Below are positions 37,416 through 46,054 of a stretch of 64,000 nucleotides of DNA, in pieces. The DNA is from CAZVEE01 sp964625525 (GTDB lineage: Bacteria; Pseudomonadota; Alphaproteobacteria; JAJFIK01). Every line of letters starts with the position of its first letter. Positions within the stretch are counted from its first letter, which is position 1. Position numbers and translations under genes: made by a program. Location: positions 16,338-80,337 of the forward strand of contig CAZVEE010000003.1 in NCBI GenBank assembly GCA_964625525.1, in the 5' to 3' direction. The notes beneath the pieces are model-generated. The model saw only the letters and a program-made list of their open reading frames with translations. It had not been told where the DNA came from and did not search any database.

Positions 37416-37832
37416 ATGAATATCATTGAACTCACCGACGCCATGAATGGCATCGGGTCCATCGTGGTGGGGCTCTACGCGATCCACGTCACGATTTCGA
37501 TTGGTCTTCTGGGCTTGGTGGGTACTTTGCGGGTGCAGGGCTGGCGGATTCCGTGGTTTGCGGTGATCCTTGGCTCACTGGGCTATGGCTTTTTCACGGT
37601 TGCCCAGCACTACACATTCCGCTTTCTGAACGATAAGGCGAATGCGCTTCTGGACCTCTATCGGGCGACGCCTGATTTCGCGGTCATGGTCGCTGCGAAC
37701 GCCGAGGCTGCGGATTTCGTCGCCACCGGCTATGACACGCCGTTTTTCAACAGCGTGCTCATTGTCGGCTCGACGGCCGTCGTTGCCGCCGTTTGGATCC
37801 TGAACCTCATCCGTGTGAGCCCGCGCGACTGA
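37416..37832 (+). CDS. Small membrane protein downstream of the AAA+ ATPase
   Basis: A 138-residue protein with three hydrophobic helices (about 13-35, 45-65 and 112-132) and a likely periplasmic or cytoplasmic loop at 66-110. GGGAGGG at 37402-37408 lies 7 bases before ATG 37416 and decides the start over an upstream GTG. Family not recognised. The 39-bp spacing suggests co-transcription with the ATPase, so it could be a membrane anchor or partner for it; this is an inference from position. Convergent with the LuxR-type gene. Confidence 0.65.
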   Translation: MNIIELTDAMNGIGSIVVGLYAIHVTISIGLLGLVGTLRVQGWRIPWFAVILGSLGYGFFTVAQHYTFRFLNDKANALLDLYRATPDFAVMVAANAEAADFVATGYDTPFFNSVLIVGSTAVVAAVWILNLIRVSPRD

Positions 37833-37854
37833 CGCGCTTTCCAAACAGAAGAAA

Positions 37855-37884
37855 GGCCCGCGCTCCACAAGGGAAGGGCGGGCC
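37855..37884 (-). terminator. Weak terminator-like hairpin between convergent genes
   Basis: Stem GGCCCGC (37855-37861) with GCGGGCC (37878-37884) and a 16-base loop. On the minus strand it is followed by TTTC, so it better fits the LuxR-type gene. The long loop and short T run make it weak. Confidence 0.4.
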
Positions 37885-37937
37885 CATGGTCGTCAGGCTT
37901 GTCTGGCGGGGGAGTGCGGTCCGGGCCCGTGCCCCAG

Positions 37938-38615
37938 TCACTCCGCCGCGAGCGCGGTGGTTTGGGCCATGCCGTGATTGACCGCCCAGATGGCCGCCTG
38001 GGTCCGGTTCGATACTTTGATCTTCCGCAGCAAGCTCTTCATATGGACTTTCACGGTGGCTTCCGTGATCGAAAGCCGGTTGGCGATGACCTTGTTGGAA
38101 TTCCCCGAAACGAGACAGGAGAGGATCTGGCTCTCGCGGTCCGACAGGCCCACGCTGCCCAGCGCCGGTTGATCCTTGGGACCCAGATCCGGCAGGCCGT
38201 TGACCAGCAGGCTCGCCAGTTTCGTCGGCAGCACCGTCTCGCCCAGGCGCGCCAGCTCAATGGAGTGCAGCAGCGCATCCACGGAAATGGTCTTGAGCAG
38301 GAAGCCCTTGGCGCCCGCTGTTAGGCTCGCGGCCAGCACATGCGGACACAGCGTATCGCTGAGCACCACGATCACGGCGTTCGGCAATAGCGCGCGGGTT
38401 TGGCGCAGGTCTTCGCTCATGCGTTCGCGATCGGCCGGCGGGTCGAGCAAGATCACTTCGGCGCGGGCGTACTCGGTGAGGCCGCCCCGTTCCGCCAAGT
38501 CCTGGCCGCTCGCGGCCTCTGCCAGCACGTGAAAGCGCTCGCGCGGTAAGAGATTGGCCAGCCCCTGAAGAAACAGGCGGTTCCGGCCGAGAAGAATAAC
38601 GCGTGTCTGCGACAT
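37938..38615 (-). CDS. LuxR/NarL-type response regulator with degenerate receiver domain
   Basis: A 225-residue protein. The receiver fold covers residues 4-125. Asp58 sits at the usual phosphorylation position (EVILLDPPAD), and Ser86 and Lys108 (GFLLKTIS) fill the other conserved sites. But the acidic pair after strand 1 is replaced (VILLGRNRL, where DD is normal), so Mg2+ binding and phosphorylation are doubtful. The C-terminal LuxR helix-turn-helix is intact: LSDRESQILSCLVSGNSNKVIANRLSITEATVKVHMKSLLRKI (read in parts). It probably regulates the EPS genes around it, possibly independently of a kinase; none is encoded nearby. It faces away from the CDP-sugar operon across a 555-bp gap. Confidence 0.85.
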   Translation of the reverse strand: MSQTRVILLGRNRLFLQGLANLLPRERFHVLAEAASGQDLAERGGLTEYARAEVILLDPPADRERMSEDLRQTRALLPNAVIVVLSDTLCPHVLAASLTAGAKGFLLKTISVDALLHSIELARLGETVLPTKLASLLVNGLPDLGPKDQPALGSVGLSDRESQILSCLVSGNSNKVIANRLSITEATVKVHMKSLLRKIKVSNRTQAAIWAVNHGMAQTTALAAE

Positions 38616-39170
38616 AGACGGATGCCCTCTTGATATCGTGCCGGGTGCTCTTGCCCCGGCGTCACTCTGTGCCCCCGATGCGCGCGCAGCCTGGCTTTTG
38701 TGCAGTCAAGCGGCCCGGATGCGCGGCGCGCGATCTTTCGTCGTCCGACCAATGTGCAAGTTCGGGTCCAAATGGAGCGGCCAAAGGGAGAGGCCGGGAA
38801 ATAAGAGGAGGGCAGGACAGGGTTTAGCCTTCGGAGCGCCCGGGTGCGCCTCGCGTGACCCCGCAGAAACCTTGGGGTTTGGCGGCTCGCACTGGCAGCG
38901 CGCCGAGACATGCTGCGAATGCGAGATTGTCCCGCACGCCGTCTTTTCCCACTCAGTCAAGTTGCGTATAGTGCGCGCGTATTCGGGGGGACAGGGCGGC
39001 GGGTAGTCATCTTGAAACAAGCCGGGTTTACCCTGCCCGCCACGTTCTGGGTCATGCCACCCTGCATGGGGTTGCCGATCTGGGTTTAAGTGGCGCGCCC
39101 TGCCGGATGAACATCTCGTGGCTGGCGATCGGGCGGCTGAGGTTTCAACTAAGAGCTGAGTGAGCGGACC
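38616..39170. other. Divergent control region between the LuxR-type gene and rfbF
   Basis: 555 bp that must carry both promoters and is a natural target for the neighbouring regulator. TATAGT near 38967 could be a -10 element for the CDP-sugar operon, but no good -35 is seen. No credible coding frame. Confidence 0.4.
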
Positions 39171-39959
39171 ATGGATCACATGAAAGTCGGCATCCTGGCC
39201 GGTGGGCTGGGAAGCCGCCTGTCCGAGGAAACGGAAAGCAAGCCCAAGCCCATGGTGGAAATCGGCGGCAAGCCGATGCTGTGGCACATCATGAAACTCT
39301 ACCGCCGCTATTTCGACGCGGAGTTCTATGTGGCGCTTGGCTACAAGGGCGAGTACGTCAAGAAGTACATGGTGGATTATTGCAATCTCACCCACAATCT
39401 GACGGTGGACTTCGGTAAGAAAGAAGTGTTGCGGCACTCCAATCGCGACGGTGATTTCGACTGGCGCGTGCACCTCATCGACACCGGGCAGGACACCAAT
39501 ACGGGCGGGCGCATCAAGCGTCTGGGCGAGTCCTTCTTCCGCGACGGCACGTGCATGGTGACCTGGGGCGACGGGGTGGCCGATATCGATCTGCAAGATC
39601 TGCTCACGTTCCACAAAAGCCATGGCAAGCTTGCCACGCTGACGGCGGTGCGCCCGCCGGCCCGCTTTGGTCACATGCATTTCGAAGGTGATCGGGTCGT
39701 GGAATTCTCGGAAAAACCTCAGACGGCAGAAGGCTGGATCAACGGTGCCTTCTTCGTCTTCGAGCCCGGCGTTTACGACTACATCGAGGGTGACGCCACG
39801 CAGTTTGAAAAAGAGCCGCTGGAAACTCTGGCGGCTGAAGGTCAGCTCATGGCGTACCGGCACGAGTCGTTCTGGCAGTGCATGGACACCATCCGTGATA
39901 AGAAGCGGCTGCAGGATCTTTGGGATGCCGGCAATCCGCCCTGGATGAAGGAAAACTGA
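39171..39959 (+). CDS. rfbF: Glucose-1-phosphate cytidylyltransferase
   Basis: A 262-residue nucleotidyltransferase making CDP-glucose from CTP and glucose-1-phosphate. The family N-terminus is MKVGILAGGLGSRLSEETESKPKPMVEIGGKPMLWHIMK (read in parts). Further RfbF marks are FYVALGYKGEYVKKYM, TGQDTNTGGRIKRL, WGDGVADID, GWINGAFFVFEPGVYDYI and ESFWQCMDTIRDKKRL. Its length of 262 is normal (RfbF about 257). First gene of a tightly spaced cassette: 2 bp to the SDR gene, then two methyltransferases. In classical CDP-dideoxyhexose pathways the next gene is the 4,6-dehydratase RfbG, but the neighbour here looks different. An alternative start at 39180 would remove three residues. Confidence 0.95.
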   Translation: MDHMKVGILAGGLGSRLSEETESKPKPMVEIGGKPMLWHIMKLYRRYFDAEFYVALGYKGEYVKKYMVDYCNLTHNLTVDFGKKEVLRHSNRDGDFDWRVHLIDTGQDTNTGGRIKRLGESFFRDGTCMVTWGDGVADIDLQDLLTFHKSHGKLATLTAVRPPARFGHMHFEGDRVVEFSEKPQTAEGWINGAFFVFEPGVYDYIEGDATQFEKEPLETLAAEGQLMAYRHESFWQCMDTIRDKKRLQDLWDAGNPPWMKEN

Positions 39960-39961
39960 GC

Positions 39962-41005
39962 ATGCGTGTCCTACTCACCGGTCATCTTGGCTATATCGGC
40001 GTTGTGATGGCGCCCATGCTGCTTGAGCGCGGCCACGAGGTTGTCGGCCTCGACAGCCACCTGTTTGAGCGCTGCACGTTCGGTCCCGGTTTCACCGATA
40101 TCGAAACCATCCGCACGGATGTGCGCGACGCCAAGGCAGAGCACTTCAAAGGCTTTGACGCGGTGCTGCATCTGGCGGGCCTGTCCAACGATCCCATGGG
40201 CGATCTCAATCCGCAGTTGACGGATGATATCAACCATAAGGCGTCGGTCCGGATCGCTGAGCTGGCGAAGGAAGCGGGCGTTGGCCGTTTCATTTTCTCT
40301 TCGTCCTGCTCAAACTATGGTGCGGGCGGCAATGATTTCCTGGACGAGACTTCGGAATTCAATCCGGTCACGCCTTATGGTCAGTCCAAAGTCGATACGG
40401 AAATCGACGTGGGCAAAATGGCCGATGACAGCTTCTCGCCCACGTTCATGCGCTCGGCCACGGCCTATGGGTTCTCCCCGCGCATCCGCTTTGATCTGGT
40501 GGCGAATAATCTGACCGCCTGGGCCTTCACCACCGGTAAGGTGATGATGAAAAGCGACGGCACGCCCTGGCGCCCGATCGTCCATATCGAGGACATCTCT
40601 CGGGCCTTCATCGCCGCCATGGAAGCGCCGCGCGAAGCGGTGCATGGCGAGGCGTTCAATGTGGGGCGCACGGATGAAAACTACCGCATCCGCGAGATCG
40701 CTGAAATGGTTGGTGACGTGGTGCCGGGCTGTGAAGTGACTTTTGCCGATGGGGCGGGGCCGGACAAGCGCAACTACCGGGTCAATTGCGACAAGATCCG
40801 CCGCGTGTTGCCGGCGTTCGAACCACAATGGACGGTGCGCAAGGGCATTGAACAGCTCTACGAGAAGTACAAAGAGATCGGACTGGTCCTGGAAGAATTC
40901 GAAGGCGACCGCTTCCAGCGTCTGGCGCATCTGAAATATCTCATGGGCAACAATGTGCTGAATGCGGAGTTGCGCCATACGGATACGGTGGCGCAGGGCC
41001 TTTAA
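39962..41005 (+). CDS. NAD-dependent epimerase/dehydratase (extended SDR) of the CDP-sugar cassette
   Basis: A 347-residue sugar-nucleotide enzyme. The Rossmann motif is TGHLGYIG at residues 6-13 (GxxGxxG), the SDR catalytic set is SSSCSNYG followed by YGQSK (Tyr-x3-Lys), and RPIVHIEDISRAF is the typical late-domain motif. It does not show the RfbG start (GHTGFKGSWL) expected for CDP-glucose 4,6-dehydratase, so the reaction may be a dehydration, epimerisation or reduction of another kind. The start is the ATG two bases after the rfbF stop, so the genes are translationally coupled. Together with the two C-methyltransferases it suggests a branched or methylated CDP-sugar. Confidence 0.82.
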   Translation: MRVLLTGHLGYIGVVMAPMLLERGHEVVGLDSHLFERCTFGPGFTDIETIRTDVRDAKAEHFKGFDAVLHLAGLSNDPMGDLNPQLTDDINHKASVRIAELAKEAGVGRFIFSSSCSNYGAGGNDFLDETSEFNPVTPYGQSKVDTEIDVGKMADDSFSPTFMRSATAYGFSPRIRFDLVANNLTAWAFTTGKVMMKSDGTPWRPIVHIEDISRAFIAAMEAPREAVHGEAFNVGRTDENYRIREIAEMVGDVVPGCEVTFADGAGPDKRNYRVNCDKIRRVLPAFEPQWTVRKGIEQLYEKYKEIGLVLEEFEGDRFQRLAHLKYLMGNNVLNAELRHTDTVAQGL

Positions 41006-41058
41006 GGTCCGCGCCGATGCCCTGATTTCCTGGGGCTCAATGAGGGACGAGAGCGACG

Positions 41059-42288
41059 ATGCGAGGCAATCTGAAGTGCTGCCGGTCCTGCGGCAGTGAA
41101 AACCTCAAGGTCTTTCTGGACCTGGGCGACATGCCGCTCGCGGACCGGATCCTGACGCCGGCGCAGCTTGAACAAGATGAGCCGACCTTCCCGTTGGAAA
41201 CGGCCTTCTGCGAAGATTGCGGGCTCGTTCAGATCACCGAAACGGTGGATCCGGAAATTCTGTTCGCGTCTGATTACCCGTATTTCTCGTCCTTCTCCGA
41301 TCATCTGCTGCGTCATAGCCGCGAGAATGTCTTGAATTTGATCAAGACGCGCAAGCTCACGAAGGACTCCTTCGTCATCGAGATTGCCAGCAATGACGGC
41401 TATCTGCTGAAAAACTATGTGGAGCACGACATTCCGGTGCTGGGCATCGATCCGGCGGAAGGGCCGGTGAATGCCGCGCGTCAGGCCGGGGTTCAGTCTA
41501 TGCTGGCCTTTTTCGGTCAAGAGATGGCCGAGGCGCTGGCGGCGGAAGGCAAGAAAGCCGATGTCATCCACGGCAACAATGTGCTGGCGCATGTGGCCGA
41601 CACCAACGGCATCGTGGCCGGGATTGCGGCCCTGCTGAAAGACGATGGCATCACCTCCATCGAGGTGCCGTATGCCCGTGCGCTGATCGATCACAACGAG
41701 TTCGATACCATCTATCACGAGCACCTGTGCTACTTCTCCGTCACCGCGCTTGACAATCTATTCAAGCGCCACGGCCTCTACATCAACGATATCGTCGAGC
41801 TGGATATCCATGGCGGGTCGCTGCGGGTGCACGCGCAGAAATTTGAAGACCGGCAGCCGGGCTTCCTGCGCCTGCTGGACTCCGAGCGTGAGGCGGGCGT
41901 CGATACTTTCGCCTATTACGCAGACTTCGCCGACCGGGTGACGGCGACGCGCGACAAGCTGCAAGCCTTGCTCAAAGAGCTGAAGGGTCAGGGCCATCGC
42001 ATCGCCGGCTACGGTGCGGCGGCGAAGGGCGCGACACTGATCAATTATGTGGGCATCGGAACGGACACGGTCGAATATGTCTGTGACCGGAACCACCACA
42101 AACAGGGTCGGTACATGCCGGGTCTGCACCTGCCCATCACGGCACCGGAAAAGCTGATCGAGGATCAGCCGGACTATGTGCTGTTGTTGCCCTGGAACTT
42201 CGCCGACGAGATCCTGCGCCAGCAGCAGGCCTTCCGCGACAAGGGCGGCAAGTTCATTATTCCGATCCCGGAACCCAAAGTGGTGTGA
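41059..42288 (+). CDS. Sugar C-methyltransferase 1 (TylC3/NovU-type, SAM-dependent)
   Basis: A 409-residue enzyme with three parts: an N-terminal zinc-binding domain (CCRSCGSENLK and CEDCGL, two CxxC pairs), a class I SAM domain (FVIEIASNDGYLLKNYV, with IASNDGYLL typical of NDP-sugar C-methyltransferases), and a C-terminal domain (GHRIAGYGAAAKGATLINYVG, GRYMPGLHLPI). The signature YHEHLCYFS contains the Tyr, Glu and His used for catalysis in TcaB9-type enzymes. The expected reaction is C-methylation of a keto-sugar nucleotide, normally at C3. Part of the rfbF cassette, 53 bp after the SDR gene. Its paralogue follows directly. Confidence 0.88.
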   Translation: MRGNLKCCRSCGSENLKVFLDLGDMPLADRILTPAQLEQDEPTFPLETAFCEDCGLVQITETVDPEILFASDYPYFSSFSDHLLRHSRENVLNLIKTRKLTKDSFVIEIASNDGYLLKNYVEHDIPVLGIDPAEGPVNAARQAGVQSMLAFFGQEMAEALAAEGKKADVIHGNNVLAHVADTNGIVAGIAALLKDDGITSIEVPYARALIDHNEFDTIYHEHLCYFSVTALDNLFKRHGLYINDIVELDIHGGSLRVHAQKFEDRQPGFLRLLDSEREAGVDTFAYYADFADRVTATRDKLQALLKELKGQGHRIAGYGAAAKGATLINYVGIGTDTVEYVCDRNHHKQGRYMPGLHLPITAPEKLIEDQPDYVLLLPWNFADEILRQQQAFRDKGGKFIIPIPEPKVV

Positions 42289-42370
42289 GCGCCATAGGGC
42301 GGGGAGAGCCGCGGCCATCCCCGGACTGTTCACCTGGACGCATTCGAGCGCAGCAAGAGGATTGAGACCC

Positions 42371-43615
42371 GTGACCCAGACCAACCACGAACCGTTCAAA
42401 GGCCACGGCAATTGCTGCCCCGCTTGCGGCTCCACGGATCTGCGCAGCTTCTATCAAAAGAGCAATATCCCGGTGAACAGCTGTATCTTGATGGAAACGC
42501 CGGAAGAGGCGGTCGCTTATCCGCGCGGGGATATCGATCTGACCTTCTGTGAAAACTGCGGCTTCATCTACAATCGCGCCTTCAACGAGAACCATATTCA
42601 GTACTCGGAGCGCTATGAGGAGACGCAGGGTTTCTCCGGAACGTTCAACAAGTTCCACAAGAAGCTCGCCGAGGACATGATCACCAAGCATGACCTGCGC
42701 GGCAAAGAAGTGATCGAGATCGGCTGTGGCAAGGGTGAGTTCCTCGCCATGCTCTGCGAGATGGGCGACAACAAAGGCGTCGGCTTTGACCCGGGATATG
42801 TGGCCGATCGCTCCATCGCCCAGTCCACGGACAAGGCGGAATTCGTCGTTGATTTCTATTCCGAGAAATATGCCGACCGGGACGCAGATTTCATCTGCTG
42901 CAAGATGACGCTTGAACATATTCCCGAAGCCGAGCGTTTCATCTCCACCGTGCGTAAGGCCGCGGCCCACCGCAAGGATACGGCCGTCTTCTTCCAGATC
43001 CCGGAAATCGAGATCATCCTGGAAGAGCGCGGCTTCTGGGACGTCTATTACGAGCACTGCTCCTATTTCTCCAAGGAGATGACGGGCTCGCTCGCGTCCT
43101 TGTTCCGTCGCTGCGGCTTTAGCGTGAAAGACGTGTGGGTGGATTACGGCGATCAGTATCTGATGATTGAGGCCTATCCGGCTGACGGGCCCCAGGCCGA
43201 TCCGGAGGGTGTGAAAGATAATGTGGCGCGCCTGTCGCGCATGGTGGACGAGTTCACCAATGATGTGACCCGCAACATCGCCGACTGGCGCCAGTCCATG
43301 GCCGATTGGGCGCAGACGGGCAAGAAAGTGGTGCTGTGGGGCTCGGGCTCCAAGGCGGTGTCGTTCCTCACCACCGTCGGGGTGCAGAACGAGCTGCAAT
43401 ATGTGGTGGACATCAACCCGAACCGGCACGGCTTCTACATGCCGGGCACCGGTCACGAGATCGTTTCACCCGACTTCCTGAAGGACTACGAGCCCGACGT
43501 GGTGGTGATCATGAACCCGGTCTACCGGGACGAGATCACGCACTCGCTGAAGGAGCGGGGTCTGACGCCGGACGTGCGCACGATCCTGGAGCCGCTGGCT
43601 CGGGCTGCCGCCTGA
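42371..43615 (+). CDS. Sugar C-methyltransferase 2 (same superfamily, diverged)
   Basis: A 414-residue paralogue of the preceding enzyme with the same three-part plan. Zinc motifs: CPACGSTDL and CENCGF. SAM motif: VIEIGCGKGEFLAML, which differs from the IASNDGYLL of its neighbour. The catalytic-type segment is YYEHCSYFS. The C-terminal domain shows KKVVLWGSGSKAVSFLTTVG and GFYMPGTGHEIVSP. The GTG at 42371 is chosen from the AAGAGGA upstream and because the protein then begins just before the zinc domain; the frame runs open further 5' into the first methyltransferase gene. Two different enzymes of this type in one cassette suggest either two methylations or one methyltransferase and one with altered chemistry. 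Confidence 0.87.
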   Translation: MTQTNHEPFKGHGNCCPACGSTDLRSFYQKSNIPVNSCILMETPEEAVAYPRGDIDLTFCENCGFIYNRAFNENHIQYSERYEETQGFSGTFNKFHKKLAEDMITKHDLRGKEVIEIGCGKGEFLAMLCEMGDNKGVGFDPGYVADRSIAQSTDKAEFVVDFYSEKYADRDADFICCKMTLEHIPEAERFISTVRKAAAHRKDTAVFFQIPEIEIILEERGFWDVYYEHCSYFSKEMTGSLASLFRRCGFSVKDVWVDYGDQYLMIEAYPADGPQADPEGVKDNVARLSRMVDEFTNDVTRNIADWRQSMADWAQTGKKVVLWGSGSKAVSFLTTVGVQNELQYVVDINPNRHGFYMPGTGHEIVSPDFLKDYEPDVVVIMNPVYRDEITHSLKERGLTPDVRTILEPLARAAA

Positions 43616-43807
43616 GGCAAGCCCCTGCATGGGGGTACATCTTCCGCCCCGCTCGCTTGGCATGCTTGCCCATGCTAAACAGAGAGATGGGGTTGTAAGC
43701 GCGGCCTAAGCCTTGCTGTGGCACAAGGCAGGGAGCGGGGGAGAAGGCGCAGCACGCACGGCGGCGAGGCCGGTCGGTGCGCCTTCCAGCAACGGGAAGA
43801 CGGTGGT

Positions 43808-45979
43808 ATGCGGCGTAAGATGGGGTCTCAGCGCCAGGCTGAGGCGGCGGACCAGCAGCAACAGCAACGTCCCATAATCGATCCGATGCCTGAAAGCGGG
43901 GGCGATATGTCCCTGTCTGACATCGTATCGCTGTTCCTGCGGCATTGGCTGTGGATCGTGGTGATTGTCGGCGGCATTGTGGGCGCCACCTTTGCCTATG
44001 TGTCCATCGTCGCGCCGGTCTACACCGCCAAAGGGCAAGTGCACATTCAGCAGCCCTCCATTCAAGTCAGCCAGCAGGCGCTGATCCAGGTGCAGCGCGC
44101 CGATATCACCGATATTCCCAATGAAGTGGCGTTGTTGCGCTCGCGCGGCATTGTGGCCGAGGTGATCCGCAAGCTCAACTTGCAAAATGATCCGGAATTC
44201 CTGGAAGGGGTGGAGACCGACATGGGCACCCCGCCCATGGATCAGGTTATCGAAGCCTTTCTCGGGCATCTCAGCGTGACCTTGGCCAATCCCGACACGC
44301 GCGTCATCGACATCACGTTCAACAGTGAAGAGTCGGAAAAGGCGGCCCGCATCGTTAACACGCTGATGCAGGTCTATGTGGACCAGCAGATCAGCGGCCA
44401 GCGGGCCATTGCCGAAAACGCCACCGCCTGGCTTGAAGACACGGTCGCGGAGATGCGCAGCGAGGTTGAGGCGGCGGACGCGGCCGTGAAGGCCTTCCGC
44501 AGTTCCACGGGCATTATCCGCTCCAACACCAATACGGATGTGACGGCGGAAAAAGTTGCGGATCTGAACACGCAGCTGGTGCAGGCCCAGGCCGATGAGG
44601 CGGCCCTGCGCGCCGAGCTGCAGGCCTTGCAACGCACCTTGTCTGCGGGCCGGGACGCGTCGGCCGCGCCGCGGGTGTTGAACTCACCGCTGATCCAGCG
44701 CTTGCGCGAGCGCGAAGTGGAGCTGGTGCGCCGCCAGGCCTCGCTCGCCAATCAGTATGGTGAGAGACATCCGCGCATGATCCAGGTGCGTAACGAATTG
44801 CGCGACGTGCGGACGAATATCGAAGATGAGGTGTCGAAGATCGTGCAATCCATGCGCAGCGAGGTTGGCGCCTCGTCCGCGCGCCTGGCGGCCTTGCGCG
44901 AAAGCCTTGTGGAAATGGAACAGGCGGCCGTCTCGACACGGGGCTCGGAAGACGAGTTGGCGGAACTGGAGCGCGATGCGCAGGAAAAGCGCGCCATGCT
45001 CCAGAACTTCCTGGTGCGCCTGCGCGAAACCCGGGCCCAGCAGCAATTGGTGGAACCGACCGCGTCTGTTCATTCGCCGGCGGAAATTCCCTCCAAACCG
45101 TCCTTCCCTGAAAAGGGCAAGATGCTGGGTATTGCCGGATTTCTGGGTATTATCTTGGCGGGTGTCATTGTCATGGTGCTGGGCTCCATGCGCCGCACTT
45201 TTGAAAGCCCGGAAGAAATTGAACGGGTCACCGGCTATCGCCCCATTGGCATCGTTCCGCGCCTGTCGGGTGTGGGGGGGGGCAAGCGCACGGCGCAAAA
45301 GGTGATGGAGGCCTATGCGAACAAGTCGAACGCCACGTTCGCGCAAGCGCTGAAGGGTGTGCGGTCCACCTTGTTCCTGGCCAACGGGTCACGGGCGCCC
45401 AAAACCGTGCTGGTGACGTCCTCGGCGCCAGACGAGGGCAAGACCACCTTCGCGCTCGCCTATGCCATTCTGTGTTCTACGCTCGGCGAGCGGACCATTT
45501 TGCTCGATTGCGATTTCGGTCGCCCGGACCTGCACAAGAAGATGAACGTTGCCAATGATCTGGGCATGGCGAATTATCTGATGGGCGAGGTGGATCTGGA
45601 CACGGTGATCCGCAAGGATGTCCGCACGGGAATGGACTATGTCGTCTCCGGTGCCTTGCCGTCGGGCACGGCGGAATTGTCGCGCTCGGAAATGCTGAAA
45701 AGCGTGCTCGACCAGCTCGCCTGGGAATATGACACGGTGGTGATTGATAGCGCGCCCGTGCTCGCCATGAGCGACTCCCAGCTTCTCTCCACCATGGTGG
45801 ACACCACGATTTTTGTGGTGCGCTGGCGCCATACCCGCATCGAGAGTGTGGTGGCGGCGGCCAACCGCCTGGAGGATCTGGGGGCACGGTCGATCGCGGG
45901 TTTTGTCATGTCGAATGTCAGTGTGCCGCGTGTGACGTCCAGCGCCGCTTCAGGTTATTATGCAGCGTACCACCGCTGA
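43808..45979 (+). CDS. Polysaccharide co-polymerase with BY-kinase domain (Wzc/ExoP-like)
   Basis: A 723-residue inner-membrane protein controlling chain length and export. Wzz domain: first helix about LWIVVIVGGIVGATFAYVSI, periplasmic region with long coiled coils (about 190-430, EVEAADAAVKAFRSS), the conserved Pro-rich end PAEIPSKPSFPEKGKML and the second helix. The cytoplasmic tyrosine-kinase domain has Walker A SAPDEGKTTF (about 540), Walker A' LLDCDFGRPD (about 565) and Walker B VVIDSAPV (about 644). The C-terminus GYYAAYHR has only three tyrosines, fewer than typical autophosphorylation tails. ATG 43808 is preferred over an upstream GTG-initiated frame because of GGAAGACGGTGG. Last gene of the EPS locus before a strong terminator. 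No outer-membrane Wza homologue is seen. Confidence 0.92.
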   Translation: MRRKMGSQRQAEAADQQQQQRPIIDPMPESGGDMSLSDIVSLFLRHWLWIVVIVGGIVGATFAYVSIVAPVYTAKGQVHIQQPSIQVSQQALIQVQRADITDIPNEVALLRSRGIVAEVIRKLNLQNDPEFLEGVETDMGTPPMDQVIEAFLGHLSVTLANPDTRVIDITFNSEESEKAARIVNTLMQVYVDQQISGQRAIAENATAWLEDTVAEMRSEVEAADAAVKAFRSSTGIIRSNTNTDVTAEKVADLNTQLVQAQADEAALRAELQALQRTLSAGRDASAAPRVLNSPLIQRLREREVELVRRQASLANQYGERHPRMIQVRNELRDVRTNIEDEVSKIVQSMRSEVGASSARLAALRESLVEMEQAAVSTRGSEDELAELERDAQEKRAMLQNFLVRLRETRAQQQLVEPTASVHSPAEIPSKPSFPEKGKMLGIAGFLGIILAGVIVMVLGSMRRTFESPEEIERVTGYRPIGIVPRLSGVGGGKRTAQKVMEAYANKSNATFAQALKGVRSTLFLANGSRAPKTVLVTSSAPDEGKTTFALAYAILCSTLGERTILLDCDFGRPDLHKKMNVANDLGMANYLMGEVDLDTVIRKDVRTGMDYVVSGALPSGTAELSRSEMLKSVLDQLAWEYDTVVIDSAPVLAMSDSQLLSTMVDTTIFVVRWRHTRIESVVAAANRLEDLGARSIAGFVMSNVSVPRVTSSAASGYYAAYHR

Positions 45980-46004
45980 GGATGTCCGGCATGGCAGGTG
46001 AACG

Positions 46005-46034
46005 GGCCGTACCCGGCGGGGTGCGGCCTTTTTT
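46005..46034 (+). terminator. Strong Rho-independent terminator after the Wzc-type gene
   Basis: Arms GGCCGTACCC (46005-46014) and GGGTGCGGCC (46019-46028), 10 bp with one wobble, loop GGCG, then six T. It closes the EPS operon and sits only 20 bp before the TonB-receptor start, so that gene's promoter must overlap the end of the operon or the terminator is leaky. Confidence 0.93.
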
Positions 46035-46054
46035 ATGGAACCAGAGGGGCGGAT

